A stretch of 45,322 nucleotides of DNA from an uncultured Bacteroidia bacterium. Its GTDB lineage: Bacteria; Bacteroidota; Bacteroidia; Bacteroidales; UBA932. The stretch covers positions 1 through 45,322 of the forward strand of contig CACYGW010000019.1 in assembly GCA_902774045.1 (NCBI GenBank). The letters are read 5' to 3'. The translations under genes were made by a program, and so were the position numbers. Under the pieces are notes generated by a model, which saw nothing but the letters and a program-made list of their open reading frames with translations, did not search any database and was not told the DNA's origin. Shown here one piece after another: positions 34,596 through 41,461 of this stretch (position 1 is its first letter; each line of letters starts with the position of its first letter).

Positions 34596-34928
34596 CTAAT
34601 CAAGTTTAAAAATCCTTTCCATCAATTTCCATTTTACCGTAGCCGGCGTATCAGGGTCGCATCCCTGCAAAGCGGCAACGTGGGCCTCCCATTCCTTTTG
34701 GCGGGGAAGTTCCGCCAGCCTTGCCATATCCGTCTCAAAATCAAAATCGTCCACGGTATCCATAATCATAAAAACCTCGCGTCCCAGCCTGTAGATTTGC
34801 ATATCGATGATTCCAACCTCCCTTATTCCCTGTTGAATCTCCGGCCACACGTGGGCGTGGGCATCGCAGTACTTTTCTACGAATTCCGGGTTGTCACTCA
34901 GTTCCAGTGTCCTGCAATATCTTTTCAT
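34596..34928 (-). CDS. rhaM: L-rhamnose mutarotase family protein
   Basis: This 110-aa protein of the RhaM/DUF718 family interconverts sugar anomers. Catalytic and binding residues are seen in EKYCDAHAHVWPEIQQGIRE (His in the HA-x-V-W segment), IYRLGREVFMIMDT, and the C-terminal MERIFKLD. Members can act on L-rhamnose or L-fucose. It lies 53 bp downstream of the cytidylyltransferase-kinase fusion gene on the same strand, which suggests a shared sugar-salvage or sugar-activation job. Confidence 0.87.
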   Translation of the reverse strand: MKRYCRTLELSDNPEFVEKYCDAHAHVWPEIQQGIREVGIIDMQIYRLGREVFMIMDTVDDFDFETDMARLAELPRQKEWEAHVAALQGCDPDTPATVKWKLMERIFKLD

Positions 34929-34981
34929 TTCTTATTGTTTTTTTACAAGGGATACTATCGTTTTATCCCGATGGGTGTTTT

Positions 34982-36271
34982 TTACATTCCAGGGCGATGA
35001 ATGGTAAGTTCTATCGCTCCCTCCGGGAAGTATTCGCGTCCCCGGCACACAAGGGCAAGATATCCTCCGCCTCCGGCCCCCGGCATCTTCCAGGCCATCA
35101 CACCAGGTTTATTTTTATATATGTCGATACTTTCCTTTACTTCTGGCTGAATCATTGCCGGGAACATTGCCACCTGGGCCTGGAAGGAGTCTCTGTACGC
35201 CTTGGCAAAGCCATCCAGATCCATAGCCAGAATGGCGTTCCAGCAAGCATCGGCCGCAGCGGCAAGGTCCCTGACCTTTGGTTCCGTGATGTCCTTTCCT
35301 TCTATTACGGAGAAGCCGGGCTTCCTGGGAGACAACGGAATAAGGCAGATGTGGTTTTCCAGCCAGCAGAGAATCTTGTCGTCATAGCAGGTCTCTATCT
35401 TTTCCGGCCAGAAGCGCCCGTTGTACCAGTGGCGGCAGAGGCCGGGGACGCAGATTCCTATGGAGTCCTGCGCGCCGGAGATTATGCCGTCGCTGCGCTC
35501 GGGGTCATTCTCAAAGCAGAAAACCAGCTTGGCCAGCATTTCAGGATCCATATTGGGAAGCTGATAGGGCCATATTTTCTTTATCATATTGCGGGTGCTG
35601 GTAGAGAGCCCGCAGCGTTCTCTAATCTCAAAGGTGGGTTCCAGGCTTATGGTTATGGCCCAGCCGGGGGCATAGCAGCTTACATAGGGCTGGTCTATCC
35701 AGGTTCCCGCAAGGTCCAGGCGCGTAGGAATCTGGCTCTGAGTCTTCTTTAAATCCGTGCTTGACCTGGCCGGCAAAGCACCTTCCACCTCATTCTGGGC
35801 ACCCTTCCCCTCATTCCGGGCACCATTTCCATCTTTCTGGGCACCCTTCCCCTCATTCTGGGCACCCTTCCCCTCATTCCGGGCTTGACCCGGAATCTCC
35901 ACCACATGCGGCACCCTCTGCAAGACTATGTACTCTATCCCGTGCTCCTTGCAGAAATTCTTCTTGTCGTCATTCCCGCCATCCTCGTTAACCACAAGGA
36001 TATCCGGCTTAATCCTCTCTACAGTAGGCACAAAATCCATTATGCCGCTGCCCTCATTAATAAAAGCATCCTTGACATAACGGATGCTTTTAACCATAAA
36101 CAGACGTTCCTGCTCGCTATAGACTGTCTTGTGATGCTTGTAACCAAGAATGGTGGCATCGCTGCCAATGCCTACGTACAAATCTCCGTACTGCGCGGCC
36201 TGCCGGAAGAACTCTACGTGGCCGCTGTGCAGCAAATCATAACATCCACTTACAAATACTTTTTTTGGCAT
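34982..36271 (-). CDS. Cytidylyltransferase-like / GHMP kinase fusion with a repeat insertion between domains
   Basis: This is a 429-aa fusion. Residues 1-125 are a cytidylyltransferase-like domain (VFVSGCYDLLHSGHVEFF with the H-x-G-H nucleotide motif). Residues 168-429 are a GHMP-kinase-like domain (PTRLDLAGTWIDQP, SIGICVPGLCRH in place of the usual P-x-x-x-G-L-x-S-S-A, and MPGAGGGGYLALVC). Together they could phosphorylate a free sugar and activate it to an NDP-sugar. Between the domains, residues 130-164 are five heptapeptide repeats of the form A-R/Q-N-E-G-K-G, encoded by 21-bp repeats with a REP-like palindrome at their 5' end. They split an otherwise continuous family junction (VPH ... 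GALPARSSTDL). The frame is kept, so the protein is probably still made. Confidence 0.8.
   Translation of the reverse strand: MPKKVFVSGCYDLLHSGHVEFFRQAAQYGDLYVGIGSDATILGYKHHKTVYSEQERLFMVKSIRYVKDAFINEGSGIMDFVPTVERIKPDILVVNEDGGNDDKKNFCKEHGIEYIVLQRVPHVVEIPGQARNEGKGAQNEGKGAQKDGNGARNEGKGAQNEVEGALPARSSTDLKKTQSQIPTRLDLAGTWIDQPYVSCYAPGWAITISLEPTFEIRERCGLSTSTRNMIKKIWPYQLPNMDPEMLAKLVFCFENDPERSDGIISGAQDSIGICVPGLCRHWYNGRFWPEKIETCYDDKILCWLENHICLIPLSPRKPGFSVIEGKDITEPKVRDLAAAADACWNAILAMDLDGFAKAYRDSFQAQVAMFPAMIQPEVKESIDIYKNKPGVMAWKMPGAGGGGYLALVCRGREYFPEGAIELTIHRPGM
35780..35884 (-). repeat. Five 21-bp in-frame repeats inside the fusion gene
   Basis: The plus strand shows five tandem near-copies of a 21-bp unit (core CATTCTGGGCACCCTTCCCCT). 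Each encodes seven residues on the minus strand. Variation is limited to a few positions (CCGGG versus CTGGG; CATTTCC and ATCTTTC in the third copy). Confidence 0.85.
35876..35896. repeat. REP-like palindrome inside a coding region
   Basis: ATTCCGGG (35876-35883) and CCCGGAAT (35889-35896) form a perfect 8-bp stem with loop CTTGA. The sequence ATTCCGGG-CTTGA-CCCGGAAT is of a dispersed intergenic palindrome type known from many bacteria. Here it is in frame at the edge of the heptapeptide array. Confidence 0.75.
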
Positions 36272-36304
36272 AAGGAAAAATCCTACTTAATTAGTTTCTT
36301 TATT

Positions 36305-36349
36305 TGAGATGTCTCGACTTCGCCCTCCGGGCTTCGCTCGACATGACAA
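36305..36349 (-). repeat. REP-like element, left copy
   Basis: The minus strand reads TTTGTCATGTCGAGCGAAG, then CCCGGAGGG, then CGAAGTCGAGACATCTC. This is the GTCAT-TCGA...GAGA-ATCTC type of dispersed element common in Bacteroidetes genomes. It is the inverted partner of the copy at 36531-36572. Confidence 0.75.
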
Positions 36350-36355
36350 AAGGTT

Positions 36356-36530
36356 GTCATTTCCACCAACCTTCTTTGTTGTCATTTCCACCAACCTTCT
36401 TTGGTGTCATTTCCACCAACCTTCTTTGGTGTCATTTCCACCAACCTTCTTTGTTGTCATTTCGACCAACCTTCTTTGTTGTCATTTCCACCAACCTTCT
36501 TTGTTGTCATTTCCACCAACCTTCTTTGTT
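36356..36530 (+). repeat. 25-bp tandem repeat array, seven units
   Basis: Units of GTCATTTCCACCAACC plus TTCTTTGTT start at 36356, 36381, 36406, 36431, 36456, 36481 and 36506 with only one- or two-base differences (GGT/GTT, TCC/TCG). There are no spacers. The unit's first 8 bases equal the start of the REP element at 36531, so the array probably grew from that element's end. The 300-bp gap between the fusion gene and the dehydratase gene is filled by this array and its two flanking elements. Confidence 0.9.
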
Positions 36531-36572
36531 GTCATTTCGACCGAGGGCCGTAGGCCCGAGTGGAGAAATCTC
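36531..36572 (+). repeat. REP-like element, right copy
   Basis: GTCATTTCGACCGAG, palindromic GGGCCGTAGGCCC and GAGTGGAGAAATCTC make up the element. Its end touches the stop codon of the FlaA1-like gene (36572-36574), so it may also act as that gene's 3' hairpin. Confidence 0.8.
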
Positions 36573-38548
36573 TATTTATCCAGTACTTCGTAAACCGAGT
36601 TATTGCTCTTGTACTCCGGCACAATCTCCTTCATCTTCTTGACAGTAGCCATATTGTCGAACTTCTTAGAAATCTCTACAAGCTCCTCGATATCGGCATT
36701 AATCTCGTCATAATCGTACTCCCTCACGCTGGCAATCCTAATCTTCTCGTGGAAGGTAGGCTTGGTGTTTTCCATCTCGCTAAGCACCTCTTCGTAGAGC
36801 TTTTCTCCCTCGCGAAGACCGGTGTACTTGATTTCCACATTCTTAGCGTGCGACAGCGCAATCATCCTCTTAGCCAGATCTGCAATCTTAACCGGCTGCC
36901 CCATATCGAATACAAAAATCTCGCCACCGTTGCCCTTTGTTCCCGCCTCAAGCACAAGCTTGCAGGCCTCCGGAATTAGCATAAAGAAACGCACAATGCG
37001 CTCATCTGTAACGGTTACCGGGCCTCCGCGCTTGATCTGCTCCCTGAAGAGCGGAATCACAGACCCATTGGAGCCCAGCACATTACCAAATCTTGTAGTT
37101 ACAAACTGGGTATATAAAATTTTTCCTTTTTCCTTAAACTGCGACAGCGACTCCATCTTTAGCTTCCTGTCCAGGCTCTGCACGTAAATCTCGCAGATAC
37201 GCTTAGAGCAACCCATGACATTCGTGGGGTTCACCGCTTTGTCCGTAGAAACCATCACGAACTTCTTGGCTCCGTACTTAACGCTAAGGTCCGCAATAAT
37301 CTTTGTTCCATAGATGTTGTTCATCACCGCCTCGCTGGGGTTGTCTTCCATCATGGGCACGTGCTTGTAGGCCGCAGCGTGGAACACATATTCCGGCTTA
37401 AAGGAAGCAAATACTTCTTCCATCCTGGTCCTGCGGCTTATACTGGTAACTACGGTTTCTGCCTCTATCTTGGGGAAGTCCCTTGCCATCATAAGGCGCA
37501 AGTCGTGCTGAGGGCTCTCCGCCTGGTCTATGAGCATCATCTTAGCGGGGCGGAACGATGCCACCTGCCGCACAATCTCCATACCTATCGACCCGGCAGA
37601 ACCTGTAATCAAAACCCTCTTCCCCACCAGCTGCTCGCCAACGGACTTAAGGTCTATCCTAATCTCGTTGCGGGGCAGAAGGTCCTCTACGCTCACCTCC
37701 CTAAGCTGCATCGGTTCCTTGTCGTCATAGACAATCTCGCCATTCACGACATTGGCCTCAGCGGCTACTCTTGCCATATAAATCTTGCATCCCGCGGCTA
37801 TAAGGGTATCCTGAATCTTCTGATTCTCACGGAACTCATCAACCCGCAAAGGGCTCACCAATACCGCCTGGATGCGTTCTTTCTTGATTATGGCGGCAAT
37901 ATCCTGGTCAAGGGTATAGACTTTTACACCCATCAGCCTCATACCCTTTATTTTGTGCTCGTGGGTTATGAAGCCGCGAAGCTCGAACCTTGGAGGATTC
38001 TGGCTGTGGATGAATTTTGCCAAAGCAACGCCGCCGGTAAGTGCGCCATAAATCAAAACAGTAGTGGCCTTAGAGTCAGAATTGGCAACATCGAACACAG
38101 TCTTAACTATAATCCTAAGCGCCCACTGAATCATCATCGCCGCCACAAAGGCCACAATGATTTCTATGGGCTCCAGTGCCGTAAGCGAGGTAAATTCCAG
38201 ATTAGTAAACAGCAGCAAAGACAGCAGCGCCAGGCCCATAGAGAGCAGGTTGGCATAGGCAATCTTCATAAGGTCTATGAAACTGGAATACCTTACCACC
38301 CCCGAATATGTCCTGAACAGCCTTGCGCCAATCCAGCTGGCCAAGGCATAAAATGCGGCCGTATAAAGCGCCGCATAACTCATCAAAAATACACTCCCCG
38401 TCCTGTTACCAACCCAAAAGGCAAACAGACAAGAAACAAAAACAATGGCAGTGTCGGCCATCAGAACTGCCCAGTACGGTAGCACGCTTTTGCGAAAAAA
38501 CCAATTGGACAGCCTCCGGGCCACAGCCCGTGTATTTATCACTCCCAT
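36572..38548 (-). CDS. FlaA1/CapD/WbpM-family membrane NDP-sugar 4,6-dehydratase
   Basis: This 658-aa protein has four N-terminal transmembrane helices (first 135 residues) and a CoA-binding-like Rossmann domain (VLIYGALTGGVALAKF). The catalytic SDR domain follows from about residue 305: KRVLITGSAGSIGMEIVRQV, VFHAAAYKHVPMMEDNP and STDKAVNPTNVMGCSKRICE. This is the WbpM/PglF pattern, making UDP-2-acetamido-2,6-dideoxy-4-ketohexose for surface glycans at the membrane. A -7 box TACATTTG lies at 38580-38573. It stands outside the big polysaccharide operon but serves the same chemistry as the soluble dehydratase there. Confidence 0.9.
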   Translation of the reverse strand: MGVINTRAVARRLSNWFFRKSVLPYWAVLMADTAIVFVSCLFAFWVGNRTGSVFLMSYAALYTAAFYALASWIGARLFRTYSGVVRYSSFIDLMKIAYANLLSMGLALLSLLLFTNLEFTSLTALEPIEIIVAFVAAMMIQWALRIIVKTVFDVANSDSKATTVLIYGALTGGVALAKFIHSQNPPRFELRGFITHEHKIKGMRLMGVKVYTLDQDIAAIIKKERIQAVLVSPLRVDEFRENQKIQDTLIAAGCKIYMARVAAEANVVNGEIVYDDKEPMQLREVSVEDLLPRNEIRIDLKSVGEQLVGKRVLITGSAGSIGMEIVRQVASFRPAKMMLIDQAESPQHDLRLMMARDFPKIEAETVVTSISRRTRMEEVFASFKPEYVFHAAAYKHVPMMEDNPSEAVMNNIYGTKIIADLSVKYGAKKFVMVSTDKAVNPTNVMGCSKRICEIYVQSLDRKLKMESLSQFKEKGKILYTQFVTTRFGNVLGSNGSVIPLFREQIKRGGPVTVTDERIVRFFMLIPEACKLVLEAGTKGNGGEIFVFDMGQPVKIADLAKRMIALSHAKNVEIKYTGLREGEKLYEEVLSEMENTKPTFHEKIRIASVREYDYDEINADIEELVEISKKFDNMATVKKMKEIVPEYKSNNSVYEVLDK

Positions 38549-38572
38549 AAAAAATTCCCCTAATTATCTCCA

Positions 38573-38580
38573 CAAATGTA
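38573..38580 (-). promoter_or_regulatory. -7 box (TACATTTG) of the FlaA1-like gene
   Basis: An exact TAnnTTTG on the minus strand lies 24 bases before the start at 38548. The expected -33 position holds TGCA rather than TTTG. Confidence 0.6.
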
Positions 38581-38614
38581 CAAAATACTTTTGATTATTT
38601 TGCACCGCAAAGCA

Positions 38615-38659
38615 TTATTTTGCCAAAAACTTCAATCTTTCTTCCACAGGAAATTTTTC
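38615..38659 (-). pseudogene. 3'-end remnant of an alkD gene
   Basis: The minus-strand frame ending at a TAA (38615-38617) encodes EKFPVEERLKFLAK. The intact AlkD at 40729-41433 ends EKFPEEERLRYLAR, so 10 of 14 residues are the same, and the DNA is also close (GAAAAATTTCCTG shared). Upstream of this, the frame runs into tandem repeats and loses all likeness. It appears to be the last scrap of a second alkD copy on the other side of the RAYT block. Confidence 0.65.
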
Positions 38660-38688
38660 ACGCCCCACCCAGCTCCCACTCAACCATG

Positions 38689-38870
38689 CACGTACAATCC
38701 CTCTCCACCAAGCACGTACATACACCCACCTCCAAGTATCTACACTCTCACTCCACCAAGCACGTACATACACCCACCTCCAAGTACCTACAATCCCTCT
38801 CCACCAAGCACGTACATACACCCACCTCCAAGTACGTACAATCCCTCTCCACCGACACCCACCTCCAAGC
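38689..38870 (+). repeat. 48-bp tandem repeat array
   Basis: Three units beginning CACGTACATACACCCACC start at 38713, 38761 and 38809 (period 48). A half unit (38689-38712) precedes them and a degenerate tail follows. Units carry CTACAATCCCTCTCCACCAAG with small changes. Because 48 is a multiple of three, long open frames run through the array, but they are low-complexity and not credible genes. Confidence 0.88.
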
Positions 38871-38881
38871 ACCCACAGCTG

Positions 38882-39001
38882 CCAGCTGCTACCGACGTCC
38901 CATTATTCGGGACGATAGTGTCATTTTACCCCCATTTTTGCTACCAACGTCCCAAAATTTGGGACGTCAGTAGCACCCCGCACCCTCTTAAGGCCGATTG
39001 G
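38882..39001 (+). repeat. 120-bp direct repeat, copy A (left of the RAYT gene)
   Basis: It matches copy B (40561-40680) at 116 of 120 positions by eye. It contains two half-palindromic modules, each starting GCTACC-ACGTCCC, separated by GTGTCATTTTACCCCC. The second module pairs 38940-38952 with 38962-38974, with two broken pairs here (CA instead of TG). It ends CACCCTCTTAAGGCCGATTGG. Confidence 0.92.
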
Positions 39002-39126
39002 CGAGGTAATGTAGACGAAAACGATCGGCGGGATAATGTAGACGAAAACGATCGGCGGGATAATGTAGACAAAAAAGATTGGTAATGTAGACAAAAACGA
39101 TTAGTGAGGTAGACAAAAACGGTTGG
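38995..39126 (+). repeat. 27-bp tandem repeat array adjoining copy A
   Basis: Units starting CGATTGG/CGATCGG and containing TAATGTAGACGAAAA begin at 38995, 39022 and 39049 (period 27), followed by two degenerate shorter units to 39126. The first unit overlaps the last 7 bases of copy A, so the array seems to have grown from that end. Confidence 0.85.
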
Positions 39127-39182
39127 TGACGGCCGCCGGGAGCGGGGCCCTTACCCCGAGCCCAGGCGACCGGCGAGCCGTA

Positions 39183-39210
39183 GCCGGCGGACACCGTATA
39201 CTCCGCCGGC
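39183..39210. repeat. GC-rich inverted repeat
   Basis: GCCGGCGGA (39183-39191) and TCCGCCGGC (39202-39210) form a perfect 9-bp stem with a 10-nt loop. It is part of a locally GC-rich block (39121-39220) unlike the rest of the intergenic region. Confidence 0.75.
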
Positions 39211-39220
39211 GCCACCCAGC

Positions 39221-39358
39221 CCGGAAGTCCTTTCGGGAACCCTTTCCGTCAACCCCAATCCCGGAAGTCCTTTCGGGAACCCTTTCCGTCAACCCCAATC
39301 CCAGAAGTCCTTTCGGGAACCCTTTCCGGCAACCCCCATCCCAGAAGTCCTTTCCGCC
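39221..39358 (+). repeat. 40-bp tandem repeat array
   Basis: Units starting CCGGAAGTCCTTTCGGGAAC (CCAGAAG in the last two) begin at 39221, 39261, 39301 and 39341; the last is partial. Each unit carries internal CCGGAAGTCCTTTCGGG, a short imperfect hairpin. Confidence 0.9.
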
Positions 39359-39393
39359 GGCACCCTATAAAAAGAAGTACCCAAATCCTTTGG

Positions 39394-39422
39394 CTACTGT
39401 CGCGATCGCGACCCTACAGTAG
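39394..39422. repeat. Hairpin just downstream of the RAYT gene
   Basis: Outer arms CTACTGT (39394-39400) and ACAGTAG (39416-39422) enclose the 12-bp self-complementary TCGCGATCGCGA. It sits 8 bp past the RAYT stop codon. Such a hairpin next to a RAYT gene could be a cognate REP, or a terminator for the gene (there is no T-run). Confidence 0.7.
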
Positions 39423-39429
39423 ATATTCC

Positions 39430-40338
39430 CTAAAACCTGTCCAAACACTTCGCAGCATCAGCATAACTCAGGCCCGTAACACGCGCCAACTGATTCGCCC
39501 CGGCCGAGAAGCGAAATCGAAGCTGCCGCAGTAATTCAACCATCTGCTCATCGTCCAACTCATCCACCGAACGCCGTCTAAAAAGCGACTGGCATAAATC
39601 CGGAATAGCCGCAAGTATCACCTGGTCCCGAAAAGCCGGAATATTTTCATCGGCAGTTTCGATTCGATGCTTAGCTTTGGAAGAATTATTTAGGAAGTAA
39701 TTCATACGACGGGGCGTCCGAAATATCGACTCTACAACATCCTTGCGCACATACGATTCCGGCAACACAAACCCCTCATCGCAAACCCTCCACAAGCCCG
39801 GCACATCAATCCGGCTATGCAATAAGCGAAACCGCTCTCTATAAGACATACTCCCCAGCAACCGTCCCTTCTCTGAAACCCCTTCTACGGAAGAAACTCC
39901 GTACTCGGATTCATTGACTCCATTCGAAGGCTTAAAGAAGCTTCCGCCCGTTCCCCAAGGATAATCAAAAGAATTCATACAGATATTTGCGGCAACAGGA
40001 TTCATCTGAACATAAGCAATAGCCCACTCCAATGCCTCTTCACCTTCAATCTGCTTAAAATCTATCGTCAATCCCCGCAGATGTTCCCTAACCCCGTACT
40101 TATTCTGCAGATAGCGCGAATACACCATCTTGAATCCATTCATAAACGTCTCCGCCGATTCCCGCGAGCCACACAGCACAAAATGTGAATGATTTGACAT
40201 CAAGACAAATGCTAGAACAGACACCTCCATTTTGAAAGCCTGCACCGCCACATAATTCATCCCAATTACAAAATCCCGAAAATCCCTAAACAGAAGTCGA
40301 TCCTCCAAATGTTCAGTTGTAACCAACCAATACGCCAT
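39430..40338 (-). CDS. REP-associated tyrosine transposase (RAYT, Y1/HUH family)
   Basis: This 302-aa protein of the TnpA_REP class has MSNHSHFVLCG, with the HUH-type metal-binding His pair at residues 50 and 52. Catalytic Tyr is expected in VYSRYLQNKYG (Tyr76 or Tyr73), and AYVQMNPVAANIC is a family stretch. The C-terminal QLARVTGLSYADAAKCL looks like a helix-turn-helix. RAYTs bind and cleave REP hairpins and are thought to spread them. The gene sits between two near-identical 120-bp palindrome-bearing repeats, the expected REPtron arrangement. A -7 box TAAGTTTG lies at 40480-40473. The frame is intact, so activity is possible. Confidence 0.87.
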   Translation of the reverse strand: MAYWLVTTEHLEDRLLFRDFRDFVIGMNYVAVQAFKMEVSVLAFVLMSNHSHFVLCGSRESAETFMNGFKMVYSRYLQNKYGVREHLRGLTIDFKQIEGEEALEWAIAYVQMNPVAANICMNSFDYPWGTGGSFFKPSNGVNESEYGVSSVEGVSEKGRLLGSMSYRERFRLLHSRIDVPGLWRVCDEGFVLPESYVRKDVVESIFRTPRRMNYFLNNSSKAKHRIETADENIPAFRDQVILAAIPDLCQSLFRRRSVDELDDEQMVELLRQLRFRFSAGANQLARVTGLSYADAAKCLDRF

Positions 40339-40472
40339 ACTCTTTACACTTTAATCTAGTCCCGAACCACAGATCTGGTTCCCCAGACCACTTCATTCTT
40401 AACGCACCTGCCTAGAATCCGGCAGAAAGATCAACCTAAACTCTTGCATCAGAAAGACGCAGGACTCATTTG

Positions 40473-40504
40473 CAAACTTAGGTAAAATACACAGAATCTA
40501 CAAG
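40473..40504 (-). promoter_or_regulatory. Probable promoter of the RAYT gene
   Basis: -7 box TAAGTTTG (40480-40473) with CTTG (40504-40501), a near -33 box, centred 26 bp upstream. It lies within the 222-bp gap between the RAYT start and copy B, where nothing else is recognised. Confidence 0.55.
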
Positions 40505-40560
40505 TTCTATTTTATAAAATTTTCAAGGCAATGAAACGCCTTAACGGCTAAAGAACCCAG

Positions 40561-40680
40561 CCAGCTGCTACCAACGTCCCATTATTCGGGACGATAGTGT
40601 CATTTTACCCCCATTTTTGCTACCAACGTCCCAAAATTTAGGACGTTGGTAGCACCCCGCACCCTCTTAAGGCCGATTGG
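40561..40680 (+). repeat. 120-bp direct repeat, copy B (right of the RAYT gene)
   Basis: This is the near-identical partner of copy A. The second module is a perfect 13-bp palindrome here: GCTACCAACGTCC (40619-40631) with GGACGTTGGTAGC (40641-40653) around CAAAATTTA. The first module (CGTCCC...CGGGACG) is a shorter hairpin. The repeat ends 49 bp before the alkD stop codon. Confidence 0.92.
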
Positions 40681-40728
40681 TGATGTGATGTGAAGCACCA
40701 CCTTTCAAGCACCTCCATTCCAACGAAC

Positions 40729-41433
40729 TCACCTCGCCAGATACCGCAACCTTTCTTCCTCAGGAAATTTTTCTATGGAATAACGAAGCATTGTGCGGGG
40801 CATTTTGCGGTAGCGAGGCGCCAGAAAAGCCTCCAGCGCAGCCTTGTCCCGCTTGCCGGCCTCCCGCAGAAGCCATCCAACCGCCTTCTGAATAAGATCG
40901 TGAGGGTGATGCAGCAAAATATCGGCAATAGCAAAAGTATCCTGCAGCTGCCCGTGACGCACAAAAGTCATAGTACTCACAATGCCAATACGCTGCTCCC
41001 AGATAGACTTCCCGCTGCGGGCAAGATCATATAGAAGACTCCGGTCTTTATCCAGAAGCCACTCCCCCAGCAGCGGATAGCAACTAAGATCCACAAGATC
41101 CCAATTATTTATACGGGATGTATGAGAAAGATAAAAGTCGATGCATTCCTTGCGTGCGCCCTTATCGCGCCGGAAAACCTCTACCAGCGCCAGCAGGCCC
41201 GCCAGACGAACCTCGTGATACTCGCTGGCCACGCACTCCTCCACCTGCTCCAAGCCGATATGCCGCCAACACTCCTTGACCACCGCCCGCGTCACAGGAA
41301 CCTTGATACCCAGGAACCTATCGCCCTGGCCATACTGCCCCGGCCCCGTCTTAAAAAACCGCGAAAGCCCCGGCACCTGGGCCGCATCGGCCCGCAAAAG
41401 CATCTCCTCAAGAAGTAAATTCTCTTTAGACAT
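40729..41433 (-). CDS. alkD: DNA alkylation repair protein (AlkD-type DNA glycosylase)
   Basis: This 234-aa all-helical HEAT-like repeat protein removes N3- and N7-alkylated purines without base flipping. Family stretches are GIKVPVTRAVVKECWRHIG, EYHEVRLAGLLALV, SRINNWDLVDLSCYPLLGEW (with the conserved W-D-L-V-D, active-site Trp and Asp) and the MTFVRHGQL segment. The C-terminal MLRYSIEKFPEEERLRYLAR is typical. Length is normal. A decayed copy of its last 14 codons lies at 38615-38659. Confidence 0.92.
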   Translation of the reverse strand: MSKENLLLEEMLLRADAAQVPGLSRFFKTGPGQYGQGDRFLGIKVPVTRAVVKECWRHIGLEQVEECVASEYHEVRLAGLLALVEVFRRDKGARKECIDFYLSHTSRINNWDLVDLSCYPLLGEWLLDKDRSLLYDLARSGKSIWEQRIGIVSTMTFVRHGQLQDTFAIADILLHHPHDLIQKAVGWLLREAGKRDKAALEAFLAPRYRKMPRTMLRYSIEKFPEEERLRYLAR

Positions 41434-41461
41434 TATACTTAAAAATCAGCAACAGCAATCA

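Noticed and set aside
35761..35991. Plus-strand frame rich in H-S-G-H-P-S-P
   Set aside because: Antisense shadow of the heptapeptide repeats in the fusion gene.
36356..36530. Regular 25-bp repeats looked like a CRISPR array
   Set aside because: Units are directly adjacent with no variable spacers, and no cas gene is present.
36304..36642. Open frames reading S-F-P-P-T-F-F-V-V-I repeats
   Set aside because: They are simply the 25-bp array read in different frames; no protein family likeness.
39400..39411. TCGCGATCGCGA as a HIP1-type cyanobacterial octamer
   Set aside because: Single occurrence and clearly not a cyanobacterial genome; better explained as part of the hairpin after the RAYT gene.
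38576..39426. Several open frames of 65-170 codons on both strands
   Set aside because: They are created by tandem repeats with periods of 48 and 27 (multiples of three), have low-complexity translations, and lack start signals; only the 14-codon alkD tail is meaningful.
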